Below, one piece after another: positions 1 to 10,009 of a stretch of DNA of 64,000 nt. Below the pieces are notes generated by a model. The model was not told where the DNA came from and made no database searches. It saw only the letters and a program-made list of their open reading frames with translations. The DNA is from Trypanosoma brucei gambiense DAL972 (taxonomy: Eukaryota > Euglenozoa > Kinetoplastea > Trypanosomatida > Trypanosomatidae). The stretch's first letter is position 1. The number at the start of each line of letters is the position of its first letter. The position numbers and the translations under genes were made by a program. The stretch lies in the NCBI RefSeq assembly GCF_000210295.1, contig NC_026737.1, positions 186,001-250,000 on the forward strand, in the 5' to 3' direction.

Positions 1-2681
1 GAAAAGCGATCCGCGCAGTAATAAGGTACTGGGGGTCCAACTTCTGGACCTCCCTTCCATCGTTCAACAGACTTGGACTGCTGACCACCATCGCCACCAG
101 CCTCAGCACCGCTACAGTTAAGACCGCGCCTCAAGCAGAACTGCATCCACAGACGCTGTCTCTCCTGTTGACCAAAAAAACGGGCTACCCAAAGGGCAAT
201 CTCATCAGTACGACTCTGTGTAAACGCATGTTGTATCCCCTCGTAAATATACCTCGGTACCATCGTCTTCCTGTAAAGATCCAGTTCACGTGTCAAAGAG
301 GAAATGGCGGCGGTGATCACCTGTCCAAAAGGACCGCGACACGGAAACCGCTCAGGATTAATGCCCCGAATTAGGCAACTTGGACAGATATCACTTGAGG
401 GTCGAACTTCAGAGGGTACCGCTGAGCATGCGACTTGGGTCTCCAGCACTGTTTGAATGTGCATCCGATGCTCCGGAACAAAAAAGGCACTGTTCTGGAG
501 TGGCCGTCTCAATGCCTTACTGAACACACTACTATTGATACTGGTGAGTAACTTATCAACCACTACAATGTTACCGGTTAGGGTTAGAAGGAGAAGTGCA
601 TCTCCCAACCACGTTGCCCCACGCGCCTTCAGGTTGATGTCTGTGTTCTTGGAATATCCCATGCGTTCTTGACTGGATATACTCCAGACGCCGAAGGAGC
701 CATCCGAAAAAACGACCGCAAGATACTCCTCTGACCAATTTCCTGCGTCGGAGGGTTCCCCTTTGTTATCGGATCCACCTCCGCCCTTTGATACGGCCAA
801 TGCAATTGCAGTCTTCGCCGCGGGGATATCCTTCAGTGATCGCACATGCAACCCAGACGTTCCCACGCCAACAACAGTCACCGCACCAGAGCCGTCAACA
901 ACGACGGAAGCATCCCTTGTTGGAGTACATAACACCCGGGTAGACGACCCGTTGGGGAACCTCGGGACCGCGTCGCGGTTTGGAACCACCTGATCCCACG
1001 ACACTGTCCAGAAACTCATGGAACCATCTGAAAAGACAATCAAAAGGAGCTCTGGAGCCCCCTTCAAACCCGCTAGAACGGGTGTAAAGATTTGGGGAGC
1101 CCAGGAGGCACTCGCCACCCCTGTCCCTTCATAGGAGTAAATGATGCGGCTTTCTGTAATGTTCCAAACCTCGAACGTGCCGCCAAAGAAAGTTAAAAGC
1201 AGGAACGTCCCAGTCGCGTCTTGCGTGATATTCTTCATGCGTGTAGCATCAGAGTACTTGGGCTCACGCAGCACTTGGAGCACCACACCGCTGTGGCAGT
1301 CAAACAATGTCACCTGGTGATGTTGTTTAGACTGCTCAGCCTTATTCGTCACCACCCACACACATTCCTTAGAACTGTGCGGCGCGAGAAGTATGATATG
1401 AGTGTTGCTTGTATTAACAAAATTTATTCGTCTCAGGGCGTTGCTGTGTGCCACATCAACCAGGGCCAAGTAACCTGCCTCCAGGGCACAGCACAGCGTG
1501 TTGTCGCCAAGTACGCAAAACCCGGTGGGCTTCTTTAGAGCGGCGGAAAAATAACTGTCGATCACCCACCGTCGGCAATCCACCCTGTACCGCCACCGTG
1601 CCACAGATCCATCAGAAAATATGACGGCAAAAACATTTGGTGCTGACAGAGACTGGATAACATTTGTTGCCACCTTTGACGCAATACGCGCACCCCTGAC
1701 ATCAGTAGACACACTCGTTGCCTTGCCCACACGTAGCAGGTACCACGCAGTGAGTCGCTGGTTTGATCCATACGAATACAAAAGTGGAAGCTGCTGCGTA
1801 TCTTCAGTCAGTGTGCTCGGTGCAGAAGAGAAAATGCGTCTGAATTCACCATCACCCGCGCTGTATCGTAACACGTTCTCATCGAGAAGCAAGTTTGCCC
1901 TGCAGTCATAGACGCCCACTGAGTTTCTCGTAGCAAAGTACAGGAGCCCCTCCTGAGACTCGCTAAACACAGCGTCCACGACAGTTTCAAAACCGTCCGT
2001 GCTTTCGAATACCAAATTCTTCACAGATGCACGGGGGCTTTTCCCATTCCGGTCCTGATCCTGAGAGTAAATCATACCAATTCGGTCACCAAGAACAACA
2101 CAGGAGGTCCAAAATTCACTAAGTTTTGATGTGCGCACGCAAAGTGGGATGAACTTCTCGTTAGTTCCGAGTGCAAAAGTTAGTTGAGGGTCATCGCATG
2201 GGTCATTGCTCGAAAGATGCGAGTCGTACACAAAACACGAAGAGTCTTGCGTTACCACAAGGATACGCTTCTTCGTCACAAGGGATATTGCGCAAATGGG
2301 ACGGTTGCTAGGAAGCTGGACACTGTTGACAGTCGCACCTTCCGTGACGTTCCATACCTTCAAAACACCCGTTCGGTCGCCCGTAAAAAGTAACAACCCC
2401 TGATGTGAGCACGAAGGCGACGTCGGATTCCACTGAACAGATGTTACCGGTGAAGCATGGCCATGTAATGTTTGCACCAACTGCATGCTGTTCATATCAA
2501 TTATAATCACTTCGCCAGAGCCCTCGCAATAGGAGCTCGTTGCCAACAAATCATGGCAACTTATCTGAGCTGCTTGATACGGCCATTTCTTTATGTCCTC
2601 AATAAGAGCGGCGGAAGCGCCACCCGAAGCCAACTTTCCAGGAATTAGTCTGGGACACAAAATGGCAGTCAACTGGCTCAT
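1..2681 (-). CDS. WD40-repeat protein, WDR11-like, 3' end cut by window edge
   Basis: An open frame runs from an ATG at 2681 off the left edge (about 893 codons visible) with no stop; an in-frame TAA lies just upstream of the ATG, so this start is firm. WD40 blade signatures recur: HGHASPVTSVQW to LKVWN (residues ~73-111), then SDGSVARW, GGTFEVW, SDGSMSFW and SDGSFGVW. The layout, an N-terminal propeller, a second propeller and a helical segment starting about residue 770 with a WVARFFGQQERQRLW stretch, resembles WDR11, which with FAM91A1 acts in capture of TBC1D23/golgin vesicles in other eukaryotes. The WD40 fold is clear; the WDR11 assignment is inference from order and partial similarity. 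It is the last gene of the minus-strand unit visible here. Another beta-propeller/alpha-solenoid trafficking protein is the alternative. Confidence 0.8.
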   Translation of the reverse strand, partial: MSQLTAILCPRLIPGKLASGGASAALIEDIKKWPYQAAQISCHDLLATSSYCEGSGEVIIIDMNSMQLVQTLHGHASPVTSVQWNPTSPSCSHQGLLLFTGDRTGVLKVWNVTEGATVNSVQLPSNRPICAISLVTKKRILVVTQDSSCFVYDSHLSSNDPCDDPQLTFALGTNEKFIPLCVRTSKLSEFWTSCVVLGDRIGMIYSQDQDRNGKSPRASVKNLVFESTDGFETVVDAVFSESQEGLLYFATRNSVGVYDCRANLLLDENVLRYSAGDGEFRRIFSSAPSTLTEDTQQLPLLYSYGSNQRLTAWYLLRVGKATSVSTDVRGARIASKVATNVIQSLSAPNVFAVIFSDGSVARWRYRVDCRRWVIDSYFSAALKKPTGFCVLGDNTLCCALEAGYLALVDVAHSNALRRINFVNTSNTHIILLAPHSSKECVWVVTNKAEQSKQHHQVTLFDCHSGVVLQVLREPKYSDATRMKNITQDATGTFLLLTFFGGTFEVWNITESRIIYSYEGTGVASASWAPQIFTPVLAGLKGAPELLLIVFSDGSMSFWTVSWDQVVPNRDAVPRFPNGSSTRVLCTPTRDASVVVDGSGAVTVVGVGTSGLHVRSLKDIPAAKTAIALAVSKGGGGSDNKGEPSDAGNWSEEYLAVVFSDGSFGVWSISSQERMGYSKNTDINLKARGATWLGDALLLLTLTGNIVVVDKLLTSINSSVFSKALRRPLQNSAFFVPEHRMHIQTVLETQVACSAVPSEVRPSSDICPSCLIRGINPERFPCRGPFGQVITAAISSLTRELDLYRKTMVPRYIYEGIQHAFTQSRTDEIALWVARFFGQQERQRLWMQFCLRRGLNCSGAEAGGDGGQQSKSVERWKGGPEVGPPVPYYCADRF

Positions 2682-2948
2682 ATTTTGCTCTGCTTTCGGT
2701 GAGTCTTATACAAAAATGTGTGTACAGGGGTGTATTACACGGGGGACCAGCCTTCTCTACCCTATACAACATTAAGTGAATTAGCGGATTGCAAAAAAAG
2801 GACCAAAACCAAAAACCGAGGACAGAGAAAAAAAGTTAGCGGGACAACTAAGGAAAGGTAAGAAGCAAAATAAAATGGCAGTGGAACACCTCCAGTTATT
2901 GGTATTCAACCAGATCGCCAAATAACGCGTGTTACCTTTACTCGCTTA

Positions 2949-3617
2949 TTAGAGGGGATTTCGTCCTCGAATCCGGTCCAGTAGCACGGCTGCAGAATGA
3001 GCACCTTCCGATAGCGTCACTACGCCGCAAAGGGCCGTCGCTGCGGCCATGCACACCTCCTCTGGGGGCTCCCCTCGCTCCTTCCAACCGGCTCCCTCAA
3101 ACATCGTCCCATCGAACAAAACCAAATCGATCACACCAAGTTTTCGAGGAACGTTTGCAATCTCTTCTGACCCCAAATAACCCTTCAAGTTGTGTGCATC
3201 AGCCACCTGCTTTAGTAAGCGAAGTGTGGATGAGCCAGTTAAGGTGAGTTCAATAGGCATGGCCACAGCAGCACGCACCGAACGTGAACGGACGTAACTG
3301 GGATGTATAAGTGCACAGCGGAAAAGGTCGTTTTCAACTATTTTCTCCCTTGGAACAACCCCCTCCAGTGACTTTTGCAGGCTCGTCGTTGAACTTTCGA
3401 CCCACCCCTCGGGAAGGCTCAAGTTGGCCTCAAGGAATTTGGCCCTTGGAGTGGCAAGCAACTTACTTCCCTCTTCCACCCTCGTAACGGTTGCACCCTC
3501 GGACGTGGACATCCGCGCCTGGGGAAGCTCCCGCGCGCAATCCCTAAGAAGTTTCAAATAGTGCTGCCGATTCCTCGTAGCACCCGCTGCCACGTTGACG
3601 ACACGGCGGCTTGTCAT
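2949..3617 (-). CDS. RNase III-fold protein, probably mitochondrial and non-catalytic
   Basis: 222-residue protein. The open frame extends upstream to an ATG at 3908, but a strong pyrimidine tract and AG acceptors lie between 3688 and 3745 on the minus strand, so mRNAs should begin downstream of 3908; the first ATG after the acceptor is 3617. The N-terminus (MTSRRVVN, rich in R and lacking D/E) suits a mitochondrial presequence. A segment with FRCALIHPSY followed by LTLTGSSTLRLL resembles the RNase III fold (typical pattern: L.H.SY then ERLEFLGDSVL), but the acidic signature residues are replaced, so nuclease activity is unlikely. Family knowledge: inactive RNase III-like proteins occur in mitoribosomal large subunits (mL44, mL57) and in the trypanosome editing complexes. 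Which of these it belongs to cannot be told from sequence alone. Confidence 0.6.
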   Translation of the reverse strand: MTSRRVVNVAAGATRNRQHYLKLLRDCARELPQARMSTSEGATVTRVEEGSKLLATPRAKFLEANLSLPEGWVESSTTSLQKSLEGVVPREKIVENDLFRCALIHPSYVRSRSVRAAVAMPIELTLTGSSTLRLLKQVADAHNLKGYLGSEEIANVPRKLGVIDLVLFDGTMFEGAGWKERGEPPEEVCMAAATALCGVVTLSEGAHSAAVLLDRIRGRNPL

Positions 3618-3687
3618 AAATAGCCACGCGTAGGGCAGCGCCCCCGTACTCCCTCGTGGTCGAAATGAAAGAGGAGGCGCAGTGCCT

Positions 3688-3745
3688 CTCGGGTGACGCA
3701 GGCGAACGAAAAAGAAAAACAAGACGGAAGAGTGACGAAAGGAGC
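3688..3745 (-). promoter_or_regulatory. Predicted spliced-leader (trans-splice) acceptor for the RNase III-fold gene
   Basis: On the minus strand a long C/T tract (about 3707-3745) is followed by the first AG at 3689-3688, giving a 5' UTR of about 71 nt to the ATG at 3617. A second pyrimidine tract and AG follow a little closer to the ATG. Either one excludes the longer reading frame that begins at 3908. The call is by pattern only. Confidence 0.5.
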
Positions 3746-4285
3746 GTACATAAACACATATTTCCCGAGAGGGAAAAGGCCAAATGAAGCAACACCACAT
3801 ATGGGTATGTGATGAAACAGCGACAAGACATATGGCGGAGTGCGGTATGCTGCCACACAAAGGAACGTGGAAAAGGAAAACGATGAAAAAAAAAATCCCA
3901 CGAAGCATTCAAATCAGCTCAGTAGAGAGGGGGGCACCACCAATGCAGAAGGAGTGAAAGAAAAAACAACGACCCCACCCACATATATGCATCCCCATAT
4001 TTCCCACAGCATATACACCTGCAATGCCACTCCCTCTCTTCAACCCTGAGATATGGAAATAAACAAAACCCCGTGACGCAGCAGCGACGTACCCGCGCAG
4101 CGTCAGGGCCCAGAAAGAGGAGAGAGTAGTGGCACGCCTTTATATCGAGAAACGATGGGACTAAAACAGAGAATTAAAGTATGAAGAGAAAACGTTAGGT
4201 GCCGGCTACACGGTGGAGAAATTGAGGACAAAAAAATGTCTGAGTAGCGGGGAAAAAAAACGTACCAGAACCACCAACACCGCCA
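3746..4285. other. Intergenic stretch, no gene seen
   Basis: Spacer between the actin-like gene (its 3' UTR) and the RNase III-fold gene. A/C-rich with short A runs; nothing else recognised. Confidence 0.6.
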
Positions 4286-5404
4286 TCAGTAAAATAACTT
4301 GCGGTACAACACCGAATCTCCCTCCTCCTCCATATCGGCACGTGTAATCCAAAGGGATGCAAAGGAGGAGCTATCTGTCGCCAAAGATGCGCCCACCCAG
4401 GCTCCGTCTACGGCACGAGACAAGTGGAAACCGCCCTCTTTTTCGTAACGAAAGTAACACGAATCCCTTTGCTGAACCTCTGTTAGCAACCGCTCACGGA
4501 AACCGGGGGCCTGCGCCGTTCCACCACAAAGTGTGTGCGAAACGAACTGCAGTTGCCACTCGGGATCTAAACGCTGCTTGCAGCCCACAACAAGGTCCCC
4601 CAGTGAGCTCCCGAAACCACCAACCGAACGAAACAAAACCTCATATGCCTCCACTCGCGCCCGTCCTTCAACGGTAATGGCGCTCCCATCCGGGGCTCGT
4701 AACACTAATGACCCTTCTTCCTTGTTACTTTTAGAAGCATCGGTACGAACGGTACATGCCAGTCGTTTAATGTCCCCAACCAAATCATCCATTGCTAATG
4801 CCCGCACGGCAGGAGTCTTGAATCGCGCCACACCTTCTAGTGCTTGTAACTGCTCACTTTCCAACATACCCTTGAGCACCTCCGTGACAACTTTGCCGGC
4901 AACATCACTCGAAGCCACCGTTCCCCGCAGGGCGTAGCCGTCCAACACCGCAGCGGCGGTGGCGTGACTGTGCCCGACGTCCAACACGACGGTGGAACAC
5001 TTCCCCGAGCTCAGTGCCCATGCAACACTTGGTCGTAGGCAATACAGAGCCGTTGCCACACCTGACTCCAATACGGAATGAAATAGCGCCCGCATCACGT
5101 CGAACCGCTCGTGCCACACCTCCGGGACCACGAGGGTGAGGGTTTCCTCCTTTAGGCAATGCAGCTCATCCCCAATAATGCGTGACAGGTAATCCATATT
5201 AGAGCCCCGCTGAGCATCCAAAGACTGTAATGTCCACATGGATGACACGCTCTCTGATCCTGCCCCATCCGCTGCCATTAGCACAGAGGGAAAACTTGTT
5301 TCAGCAGGCGGTTCCAACAAGTGAAGAGACGGAAACTGGCGCGCGCACCTTGTGTCACCAACATAACCAGCCCGTACATTCCATCCAATCTCCACTACTG
5401 CCAT
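4286..5404 (-). CDS. Actin-like / actin-related protein
   Basis: 372 residues from the ATG at 5404; the open frame continues to 5461 but only with a GTG, so 5404 is the start. The N-terminus (VVEIGWNVRAGYVGD followed by FPSLH) matches the actin phosphate-1 loop pattern, VVDNGS.....GFAGD..P....FPS. STVVLDVGHSHATAAAVLDGYAL at about residues 145-170 matches the phosphate-2 loop (LVLDSGDG.T...PV..GY), and LCGGTAQAPGFRERLL at ~300 matches the adenosine-binding LSGGT....G...RL. The phosphate-loop glycines are only partly kept, so ATP binding may be altered. The size is that of conventional actin, but divergence points to an actin-like or actin-related protein such as a chromatin-remodelling or dynactin-type ARP. 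Which ARP class it is cannot be decided. Confidence 0.85.
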   Translation of the reverse strand: MAVVEIGWNVRAGYVGDTRCARQFPSLHLLEPPAETSFPSVLMAADGAGSESVSSMWTLQSLDAQRGSNMDYLSRIIGDELHCLKEETLTLVVPEVWHERFDVMRALFHSVLESGVATALYCLRPSVAWALSSGKCSTVVLDVGHSHATAAAVLDGYALRGTVASSDVAGKVVTEVLKGMLESEQLQALEGVARFKTPAVRALAMDDLVGDIKRLACTVRTDASKSNKEEGSLVLRAPDGSAITVEGRARVEAYEVLFRSVGGFGSSLGDLVVGCKQRLDPEWQLQFVSHTLCGGTAQAPGFRERLLTEVQQRDSCYFRYEKEGGFHLSRAVDGAWVGASLATDSSSFASLWITRADMEEEGDSVLYRKLFY

Positions 5405-5940
5405 ACTAACACTGCACACAAACACACACACACGAACAGACGTGACTGACGCCCCTGCCACTAACTCTTACTTTAGTATCTGTTATTATCCCCTTTAGAT
5501 TATTAACCACCACCACCCCCACACACACCAGCTGCTTTTAGTAATATTTCTCGTGAATTCGTATGGCACGGTGACTCGTCACCGTGGACTTGCTGCTTTC
5601 GTGTTTCACAACATTTCCAGTGTTAGTAAACGCCGTCAGTAAGTGGGACAACACCACAAAGGTCGTGTTAAGTTTTGATGCGAACAAGCAGCGGCAAAAA
5701 AAAAAATGAAAAATGAAAAACAGTGAGGAGAACGGTTATAAGCATCCAAAGAAAGAAAACGATCCATAACTAACAGAACGAAGTACCGTGTCAAATGTGA
5801 GCGGTAACAAAGCTACCGCCATAATAAAAAAAAACACCAAAATTGTGTGGGACTTCCATGTGAGGCACCTTAGGAAAACCACCGACAGCGCGTCATTCCC
5901 CCTTTTCTCACCTCGCACCGCCCAGAAATAAACGTTGCGG
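5405..5940. other. Intergenic stretch with splice-type tract, no gene seen
   Basis: Contains a minus-strand T-rich tract at about 5697-5725 suitable as an acceptor signal for the actin-like gene, and a CCACCACC/CACACA patch at 5500-5530. No coding signal. Confidence 0.6.
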
Positions 5941-6993
5941 TCAAACAAACGATTTTCGAACGGCTGTGCACAACCCGGCGTCTCTTCCTCTCCGTGCCAA
6001 CTCCTCTGCTGCCAGTCTCGTTGGCATTCGGAAAGTTAATTGCTTTACTGTGCCCAGCACGTGTGTCTCCTTCACGAAAAGTGTGGTGGCGAGGGCGCGG
6101 GCCCGCACCTCCTCCTCTGCGTTTTTAGCTGCCACACAAACCTCCCACACATCACTAGGCAGCAGCTGCGTTGTAATCGACTGCTCCCGACCAACAGAAA
6201 CACCACAGGAACCGGTAGAGTCCATTTGTATAGAAGAGGACACACAACCGCTAGTAGATGTAGGGGACTTGTGGAGTACTGATGGCGATACATGGGTACG
6301 TTTCACTTGGCAACGATGTAACATGCCGTCAGTATCGTGCATGAATAACTTACACTGCACACACTGCATACAGGGAACGTGATAGCGTTCGTCTTCGTAC
6401 ACTTCACTTGCGCAGTGTACGCAAAGATCCATACCGCATTCGCTACAGTTATAAAGGTAAGTTTCATCCACCGGTTCCGCCTCCGCAGGCAGAAGGCCCT
6501 CCGGGGGGAGTTTCTTTAACCTGTGAGGCTTGGCGCGCACCTCCTTGTTTTTACACCAATGGGTCACCCCACAGAAATCGCACGTCACCTCCTCCGCACC
6601 ACTGTAATCAGAGATTCTCTTGATGCATAATTCATGGCCATTCCAACAACGCCACAACTTCTCCACTGGGTCATACAGTGGACTACCGCTCTGCAAGAGG
6701 TACGCCATAGTCGCCACGGTATTTGTTGTCATTTCCATCTTAACGGATGAATTCATGTCCTTCCCGATGCTTTCAGTTCGCTTCCGTTTTCCGGGTGCGC
6801 GTCGCAGTGGAGACTTCACATCCGAAATATCCCATACTGCGGAATGATCCTGCAATGCCATCGCCACGAAGGGCGAAATATCACTCGGAGCGAAGGGACA
6901 TTTTCTTCCCAGGGTGGTTTCCGCCATATCTCCACCATTCTTATTTGCTTGACTCTTTTCCCTCATTGCGTACATTTCAGCAGCGGTGTCCAT
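5941..6993 (-). CDS. Zinc-binding protein with C1/ZZ-like cysteine cluster
   Basis: 350 residues. The first ~70 residues are low in structure and include a basic patch (RRAPGKRKR) that could serve as a nuclear localisation signal. From about residue 113 to 230 there is a dense set of Cys/His pairs: W-C-W-NGHELC, CDFCG, then CSECGMDLCVHCA, H-V-P-C-M-Q-C-V-Q-C and HRC. The order NGHEL / CDFCG / CSECGMDLCVHC is the spacing of C1-like (DC1) or ZZ-type zinc modules, which bind lipids or peptides; a RING is less likely because the spacing is wrong. The C-terminal ~100 residues have no recognised domain. It lies directly downstream of the very long spacer at 6994-10643. Function unknown; zinc binding is the only supported statement. 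Confidence 0.75.
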   Translation of the reverse strand: MDTAAEMYAMREKSQANKNGGDMAETTLGRKCPFAPSDISPFVAMALQDHSAVWDISDVKSPLRRAPGKRKRTESIGKDMNSSVKMEMTTNTVATMAYLLQSGSPLYDPVEKLWRCWNGHELCIKRISDYSGAEEVTCDFCGVTHWCKNKEVRAKPHRLKKLPPEGLLPAEAEPVDETYLYNCSECGMDLCVHCASEVYEDERYHVPCMQCVQCKLFMHDTDGMLHRCQVKRTHVSPSVLHKSPTSTSGCVSSSIQMDSTGSCGVSVGREQSITTQLLPSDVWEVCVAAKNAEEEVRARALATTLFVKETHVLGTVKQLTFRMPTRLAAEELARRGRDAGLCTAVRKSFV

Positions 6994-7671
6994 CCCCTTA
7001 AATATTCAAGTGCCCCTTTTCCTCGCCTCGCGTCCACCACGCCTCAGGGAGCACTTAAAGAGAAAATTAAAACGAAAGAAAAAAAAAGGGAAAACGGTGC
7101 GCCAACATAATTGGTACTCAAAAAAAAAAAAAAGAAATGTGGTGTACAGACATATGTTTATATACACACATACATGCATATATTTTGAAATAAAAAGAAT
7201 GAAAAGATTAGAAAGGATTAGAAAAGAGAAAGGAGAAAGGTAAAGAAAAATAAAAATAAAAATAGAGAAGAGAAGAGAAGAGAAGACAGAAAAGACAGAA
7301 AGAACCCTGTGACTTATAACAAAGTACGTTCGTTAACCTCAGTAATGCACTAGGGTTCCATTTCTAGTAGTTTTTTTTTCCTTTTTTTTTTTTTGCTTTC
7401 CTCCTAATTTCATTTTACTCTGACATGTAGTCGTTTCACTGTCCTCCCCCCTCCCCTCCCACATACCTTTTCCTTTCTTTCTTTTTTTTTTCCCCTCCCC
7501 CCTTTCCCTTCAGTTGCTCAGCGCATCTAAACAATACCACACACAGACACATAGCTTTAGTTTCTCCACACATTTACACAATTGTTTGCGCCATTGAAGG
7601 CTCTTTCATGCATCTGCATTAATGTTGCGAACACCCCCACAACGTGGGAACAAAATAACGGATGGAAGTGG

Positions 7672-7707
7672 TAATAATAATAATAATTATTATTATTATT
7701 ATTATTT
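7672..7707. repeat. (TAA)n/(TTA)n perfect inverted triplet repeat
   Basis: Five TAA units are followed directly by six TTA units, so the tract is a self-complementary palindrome with at least 15-nt arms and no loop. It could extrude as a hairpin in RNA or a cruciform in DNA. Confidence 0.85.
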
Positions 7708-9316
7708 AAAAAGAAAAAAAGAAAAGAAGAAAAGAAAGCAGTGAGGGAAGTGACAGCCGAGTGAGTGGCAATGGCGTGGCCGGTAGGCAAATCAATTTTG
7801 AGTTTCGGAATCTCCACCACTCGATTGTGTTGTCACCATTTCCTTCCAAAGTAAAAATTAAACAAAAAAGTGTTGTTGTTGTTTTTTTTTTCTTCCATCA
7901 TTCCGCCATTTCGATAGGGGGAGTCACAGACACACAAGAGCCGGCAATATGGCATTTGTTTTGTGGTGGTTATTGTGGTTGTTGTTTACTGCCTCCACAT
8001 GTGTGGCAGTAAAGGAAAAAAAAGAAGAAAGAAGAAGAAAGAAGAAAGAAGAAGGAATAAGGAATAAGGAAGGAAAAGAAAAAAGAAAAAAAAAACATCC
8101 TCACTTTTCCTTCACACGAAAGCAAAACTGGCAATCCACGAGAAAACATGAGCCCCACATCTGAAAGATGTGAGTTCAAATAAAACAATTGCGCTTGCAA
8201 CAAAACCCCGAACCAGCGGGGTTTCATTACAAATGCGCATTGAAAAGGTATGGCAAAATGAAAAAAAAAAAAAGAAAAAAAAAGAGAAGAGAAAAGATAT
8301 GGACTGAAATGAGTTGACACACGGATGACTAGTGATGATAAATAAACAACTGCAACGGTTTTGATAAAACGACACGTGTTCTTTATGGACTTTTTTTTCT
8401 TTTCTTGCTTTTTTTTGCAAGTTTGCCACTTATCGTTGGTTGTTGTTTCTTCATTTATTTATTCTTTTTTTTTTCCTCTCTTGATTGTCCCGTCTTTCCG
8501 CACATCACATCTTGTTGTTCATTCCGCCACATCTCCACACACTCCTTTTGTTTTCCCTGAGTTATTGTTGCTGCTGTTGTTGTTGCTATATTATTATTGT
8601 TGTTATTACTATTATTTCACATTTTTTTTCTTTTTAAACTACTTCCGTTTTCTTACGATTTCTTGGCTTTTTATTTTATTACATTTTATTTCATTTCATT
8701 TTTACCTCTTTTGTACACTCTACCACACCTTTTCTTTTCTTTCCTTTTGTACTCTCACAATATCACCTCTACTTATTCCTTTCTTCAAACCACGGCAGAG
8801 GAAAACATGACACGACAAATAATGAAATAAAATTAAGTTAAAGATATAATTATATGAAAAAAAAAAAAATGACGAGTTGACGCTGTGACAAATCTACGAG
8901 GGAATGTCAAACAGCCGCTAAACTCAGTCCTCTCATTTGCCTGACGGGGAAACAAAAATGTGACGTGCATGAAAAAAAAAAAAACAAAAAAAAAAGAAAA
9001 TGAAAATGAAAAAGTGAAAACAAATGTTGGTAAAATAAATCATCGGACCCCGTCTTCATTTTAATTATCTTTATTATTATTGTTTTTTTTTTACCGTTGC
9101 TGTTATTGTTATCAATAAGAAAAAGCACGCCGTGGTGATAAAAAAGAAAAAAAAGAGAGAGTAGAAGTAGAAAAAAAAAAATAAAACAACAACAACGTCA
9201 ACAACAACAACAAAAAGAGGAAGAGGAGGTTTGATCAGCTGGCGGAAGAAAAAGTTGGGATCAAATTAAGATAACTTTGAAAAAAGAAAAAGAGAGAGGG
9301 GGAAAGGAAGGAAGGG

Positions 9317-9332
9317 AAATAAATAAATAAAT
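9317..9332 (-). promoter_or_regulatory. AU-rich element-like motif (AUUUA repeats)
   Basis: On the minus (transcribed) strand the sequence reads as four overlapping ATTT units. AUUUA repeats in 3' UTRs are bound by RNA-binding proteins that set mRNA stability; in trypanosomes this is a main level of gene control. Function here is inference. Confidence 0.4.
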
Positions 9333-9993
9333 GGGAAGGAGAAGGGAAGGAAAAAGAAAAGAAAAGAAAAGAAACTCCCATTCCCATTTACTTCACTTCA
9401 TCACTGGCTTACTCACTTTACATGTGCGGTAATGTAAATATAAATACATGTATAGACACATAAAGGAGTGCGGATACCCATACGGATATTCATACAGAAA
9501 TAATATAAAGATAAACAAGATCGGTACATTGGTCTCATTCATCCACTTACTCAATTTATTTATTTATTTATTTGACTTTTGGTGATAACTGCGCGTTCAT
9601 GGAGAAGAGGAAATCATGCAGTTTGAAATGATGGAATTTTTTTATAAAAAAAAAGCGGAGGTGCGTCCCATTTGACAAAAACATAACTCCTCACATTTTT
9701 TTTAAAAAAATGCTATTATTCTGTGGAGTTTTCTCCACCGAGGCCGAAGGATTATTGATCATGGAAGAATTTGAAGAAATGGTGCACAATAATAATAATA
9801 AGTGATGGAAATGATGAAAAGGTGGGAAAACTTTAGAAAGAGGGCAGACAAATCCACCACAAAGAGCAGCACCCTTCGGTAAACAATTTTAAAAAAAAAA
9901 AACGTTCATGATTTCTCCTCCACTCGATCACTCACTCTTTCCTTCATTCTTTCATTCATTAACTGACAGAAGGGGAAAAGAAGAAAGAAGGTT

Positions 9994-10009
9994 AATAAAT
10001 AAATAAAAA
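9994..10009 (-). promoter_or_regulatory. Second AU-rich element-like motif
   Basis: The minus strand reads a T run followed by three overlapping ATTT units, in the proximal part of the presumed long 3' UTR of the gene at 10644-11309. Confidence 0.35.

Noticed and set aside
2949..3908. Long version (319 residues) of the RNase III-fold protein
   Set aside because: The extra N-terminus is Phe/Cys/Ser-rich translation of UTR and of the pyrimidine tract, and splice signals lie downstream of its ATG.
8361..8810. 149-codon plus-strand frame rich in Phe, Leu and Tyr
   Set aside because: Direct translation of pyrimidine and TTATT tracts in a low-complexity spacer.
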